Positions 61,158 through 64,000 of a stretch of 64,000 nt of DNA are shown in pieces (within the stretch, counting starts at the first letter, position 1; each line of letters begins with the position of its first letter). The notes beneath the pieces are model-generated. The model saw only the letters and a list, made by a program, of their open reading frames with translations. It did not search any database and was not told the origin of the DNA. The position numbers and the translations under genes were made by a program. Origin of the DNA: Pseudomonadota bacterium (GTDB lineage: Bacteria; Pseudomonadota; Gammaproteobacteria; Burkholderiales; Thiobacillaceae); NCBI GenBank assembly GCA_030653935.1, contig JAURYL010000022.1:1-64000 (forward strand). The letters run 5' to 3'.

Positions 61158-61183
61158 CAGGCGACTTCGGTCGCCTGTTTTTT
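61158..61183 (+). terminator. Rho-independent terminator
   Basis: CAGGCGACTTCGGTCGCCTGTTTTTTTG. Confidence 0.8.
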
Positions 61184-61258
61184 TGCCCAGCCGGCGCGCG
61201 CTTCAAACTGATGTGGAAACCATGGTTGGCATGGCGAGGTGATCGTGAAACATCCGCC

Positions 61259-61351
61259 GTGGGAGCGGGCTTGCCCGCGATTGGCAACGCTTGGTATGTA
61301 GTGACGTGGAATATTGCGGTTGTAGGGGCGGGTTTGAAACCCGCCCCTACA
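61259..61351. repeat. REP-like sequences: GTGGGAGCGGGCTTGCCCGCGAT half-site plus hairpin TGTAGGGGCGGGTTTGAAACCCGCCCCTACA
   Basis: The first string is identical to the left arm at 37385-37407; the second is a perfect palindrome at 61321-61351. Confidence 0.85.
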
Positions 61352-61578
61352 ACGGGCCTCATCATGCGGGGCAGCCACTCTTGGGGTACGGCCACATCAG
61401 TTTGAATCGCACCCGGGTATTGGCCGCGGGGGCGATGAATCGCGGTAATTCACGGATAATCGCGGCGTTTCATCGCCACACGACCCTGGTGGATCAGGGC
61501 CGCGAGTGAATTCAGGCGTCGAGCGACCAACGACGCCGAACCTATCCAACTCAACGAATTGAACGAGAGGCCAATCCC

Positions 61579-63024
61579 ATGCTGTTGGGTTTCGTCATCC
61601 TTTATCTGCTCGTATCCGTCGGCGTCGGCATCTATGCCGCCACCCGCGTGCACAACGCCCGTGATTACATCGCCGCCGGTCGTTCGCTACCGCTCTACAT
61701 CGTCATGGCGATGGTGTTCGCCACCTGGTTTGGCGCCGAGACGGTGCTCGGTATTCCCGCCACCTTTATGGAGGAAGACCTGGGCGGTCTGATTTCCGAC
61801 CCCTTCGGCGCGGCGCTTTGCCTGGTCCTGTTCGGCTTGTTCTTCGCGCGCAAGTTGTACCGCATGAACCTGCTGACCATCGCGGACTATTACCGGGAGC
61901 GCTACGACCGCCGCGTCGAAGTCATTACCGGCATCGCCATCGCCTTGTCCTACCTGGGCTGGGTGTCGGCGCAGATCACCGCGTTGGGGCTGGTGTTCAA
62001 CGTGCTCTCTGACGGCCAGATTTCGCAGGCGCAGGGCATCCTGATCGGCGCCTCGGTGGTGTTGATGTACACCTTGTACGGTGGCATGTGGTCGGTGGCG
62101 CTGACCACTTTCATCCAGATGATCGTCATCGTTCTCGGCCTGTTATACATCGCCTGGTTGGTGGCGGGCATGACCGGCGGCGTCGCGCCGGTGATCGAGC
62201 ACGCGGCCGCCAACGACAAGTTCCATTTCTGGCCGGAGCTGAACGCGGTGGCGCTGGTCGCTTTCATCTCCGGCCTGATCACCATGGGGTTCGGCTCCAT
62301 TCCGCAGCAGGACGTGTTTCAGCGCGCCAACGCCTCAAAGAACGAAAACGTGGCGGTCTGGGGTACGGTCGCCGGTGGCGTCGCCTACTTCCTGTTCGCT
62401 GCTGTGCCTTTGTTTCTGGCCTATTCCGCCAATCTGATCGACCCCGCCCTGACCGCCCGCTGGCTCGCCGAGGACAGCCAGAAATTGCTGCCGGAACTGG
62501 TCAAGGGGCATCTGCCGCTGTTCGCGCAGGTGATTTTCTACGGCGCCCTGCTCTCGGTGATCATGTCCACCGCCTCCGGCACCCTGCTGGCGCCCTCGGT
62601 GACGATTTCGGAAAACGTGCTCAAGGGCTTCCTCACCCATCACAAACCGCTCTCGGAACAGAACTTGCTGCGGCTGACCCGCTGGGTGGTGGCGTGTTTC
62701 TCCGTGCTGGTGACGCTTTATGCGCTGTGGGCGCTGGGTGAGAATGCCGGCATCCATGAAATGGTGGAGAACGCCTACAAGGTCACACTGGTGGTGGCTT
62801 TCGTGCCGCTGGTCGCGGGGCTCTACTGGGCGCGCGCCAATACGGCGGGCGCCTATCTGGCCATCGGCATGGGGCTGGTCACTTGGTTGTCGCTGGAGGC
62901 CATCGCGCCCGAGGGCGACATGCCTCCGCATTTCGCCGGTTTCCTGATGAGTCTGACCGGCATGCTGCTGGGGTCGCTGCTGTTCACGCGGATGCCAGGG
63001 CGCAAGGTGTCGGAAAAAACGTAA
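61579..63024 (+). CDS. Sodium:solute symporter family transporter
   Basis: 13-TM SSF pattern: ARDYIAAGRSLPLYIVMAMVFATWFGAETVLG; GFGSIPQQDVFQRANASKNE. Confidence 0.9.
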   Translation: MLLGFVILYLLVSVGVGIYAATRVHNARDYIAAGRSLPLYIVMAMVFATWFGAETVLGIPATFMEEDLGGLISDPFGAALCLVLFGLFFARKLYRMNLLTIADYYRERYDRRVEVITGIAIALSYLGWVSAQITALGLVFNVLSDGQISQAQGILIGASVVLMYTLYGGMWSVALTTFIQMIVIVLGLLYIAWLVAGMTGGVAPVIEHAAANDKFHFWPELNAVALVAFISGLITMGFGSIPQQDVFQRANASKNENVAVWGTVAGGVAYFLFAAVPLFLAYSANLIDPALTARWLAEDSQKLLPELVKGHLPLFAQVIFYGALLSVIMSTASGTLLAPSVTISENVLKGFLTHHKPLSEQNLLRLTRWVVACFSVLVTLYALWALGENAGIHEMVENAYKVTLVVAFVPLVAGLYWARANTAGAYLAIGMGLVTWLSLEAIAPEGDMPPHFAGFLMSLTGMLLGSLLFTRMPGRKVSEKT

Positions 63025-63081
63025 AGTAATATCCGGTTATGCCGATATATCTATTCCAAACTGTATAAGTTATCCGGGACC

Positions 63082-64000
63082 ATGACCCAGACCCCCAACG
63101 TCATCGGCGCAACCGTCATGCAATTGCTCAAGGAGCGCGGCGAAGCCGCGACCCCGGAGAACTACGAGCGCACTTATTACGAATTGTCCGGCTTGCCGCT
63201 GCCGGCCAAGCCGGTCGTGGCCGAGACCGGCGGCGCCACGCCGTTCTGTGGCGACCTGCTCGTGGTTCTGCGTCAAATGGTGCAGGAAATCACGGACAAG
63301 ACCGCGCATCTCGCGCACGACCTGGGTGAGAAGAACCAGGGTTTGTCGGACAACGTCAGCAACCTGAAGTCGTCGCGCGACAAGAATGAAATCCTGCGCC
63401 TGCTCTCCACCGTGGTGATGCAGGCCGGCAGCATCCACAGCACCGTCGAATCGAGCCATCAGGAACTCCTGGAAACCCGCCAGTCGCTCGCTGTCATGCA
63501 GGAAGAGCTGGCGGAAACCCGCCAGATGCTCAATGAGGACCCGCTCACCGGCGCGCTCAACCGGCGTGGTCTGGAACTGGCCCTGTCGCGCGAGGTCGCC
63601 CGCGCGCAACGCCTGAATGCGCGGCTTAGCCTGGCGATGCTGGATCTCGATCACTTCAAGAAGATCAATGATGTCCACGGCCACGAGACCGGCGACCAGA
63701 TGCTGATCCACTTCACCAGCCTGCTGCGGGCGGTGATGCGGAAATCCGACGCACTGGTCCGCTATGGCGGCGAGGAATTCACTCTGGTATTGCCGGACAC
63801 CGATGCCCGGGGCGCCCATTTCGTGCTCGGCCGTCTGCAACAGGTGATGTCGCGCACACCGCTGTATTACGAAGGCAAGTCGATCAACACCACCTTCAGC
63901 GCCGGTATCGCCACCCTGAAAGCGGAGGAAAACGGCCATGCGTTGCTGCGTCGCGCCGACGAGGCGGTTTATGCCGCCAAGAACGCGGGGCGCAACGCCA
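63082..64000 (+). CDS. GGDEF diguanylate cyclase, truncated by window end
   Basis: DPLTGALNRRGLELAL; ALVRYGGEEFTLVLPDTD; open to window edge. Confidence 0.9.
   Translation, partial: MTQTPNVIGATVMQLLKERGEAATPENYERTYYELSGLPLPAKPVVAETGGATPFCGDLLVVLRQMVQEITDKTAHLAHDLGEKNQGLSDNVSNLKSSRDKNEILRLLSTVVMQAGSIHSTVESSHQELLETRQSLAVMQEELAETRQMLNEDPLTGALNRRGLELALSREVARAQRLNARLSLAMLDLDHFKKINDVHGHETGDQMLIHFTSLLRAVMRKSDALVRYGGEEFTLVLPDTDARGAHFVLGRLQQVMSRTPLYYEGKSINTTFSAGIATLKAEENGHALLRRADEAVYAAKNAGRNA

Noticed and set aside
63070-63939. 289-aa minus-strand ORF at right edge
   Set aside because: Antisense to an obvious GGDEF gene (63082 to window end).

Overview
The window is a GC-rich betaproteobacterial-type chromosomal segment, probably from an autotroph because a phosphoribulokinase gene is present. 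I found these blocks. (1) At the left edge is the 3' end of a group II intron, which splits a HigA-like antitoxin gene. A frameshifted XRE gene and tRNA-Phe follow. (2) A complete MSHA-type IV pilus operon occupies about 0.8-18.5 kb on the minus strand. Its intergenic spaces are filled with repeat elements and it carries an embedded HicBA-like toxin-antitoxin pair. (3) Housekeeping genes follow: trmL, a GGDEF/EAL gene, oxyR, htpX, fmt/def, a LysM gene, dprA, smg and topB. (4) A cytosine-methyltransferase restriction-modification pair is next. (5) A DUF302, octaheme cytochrome c and cytochrome b cluster sits behind two perfect adjacent palindromes. (6) prk and leuS-lptE-holA-proA follow. (7) A five-gene (possibly six-gene) accessory cassette lies between proA and nadD: two unknown proteins, a dual NTPase with a KGGVGRS motif plus a second P-loop domain, a Rossmann-like protein, and an N6-adenine methylase with a specificity-like C-terminal region. 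It is translationally coupled by 4-nt overlaps, including into nadD. This is my best candidate for an undescribed, possibly anti-phage, system. (8) The right end has signalling genes (hybrid kinase, MASE1 kinase plus FixJ-type regulator), a mechanosensitive channel, a sodium:solute symporter and a GGDEF gene cut by the window edge. The most unusual DNA-level signal is a family of about 70-90 bp palindromic GGGGCAA-heptamer elements. They exactly fill the gap between the upstream stop codon and the prepilin cleavage site of four consecutive minor pilin genes, so the leader peptides are repeat-encoded. All calls come from reading the sequence and the supplied ORFs; no database searches were run.
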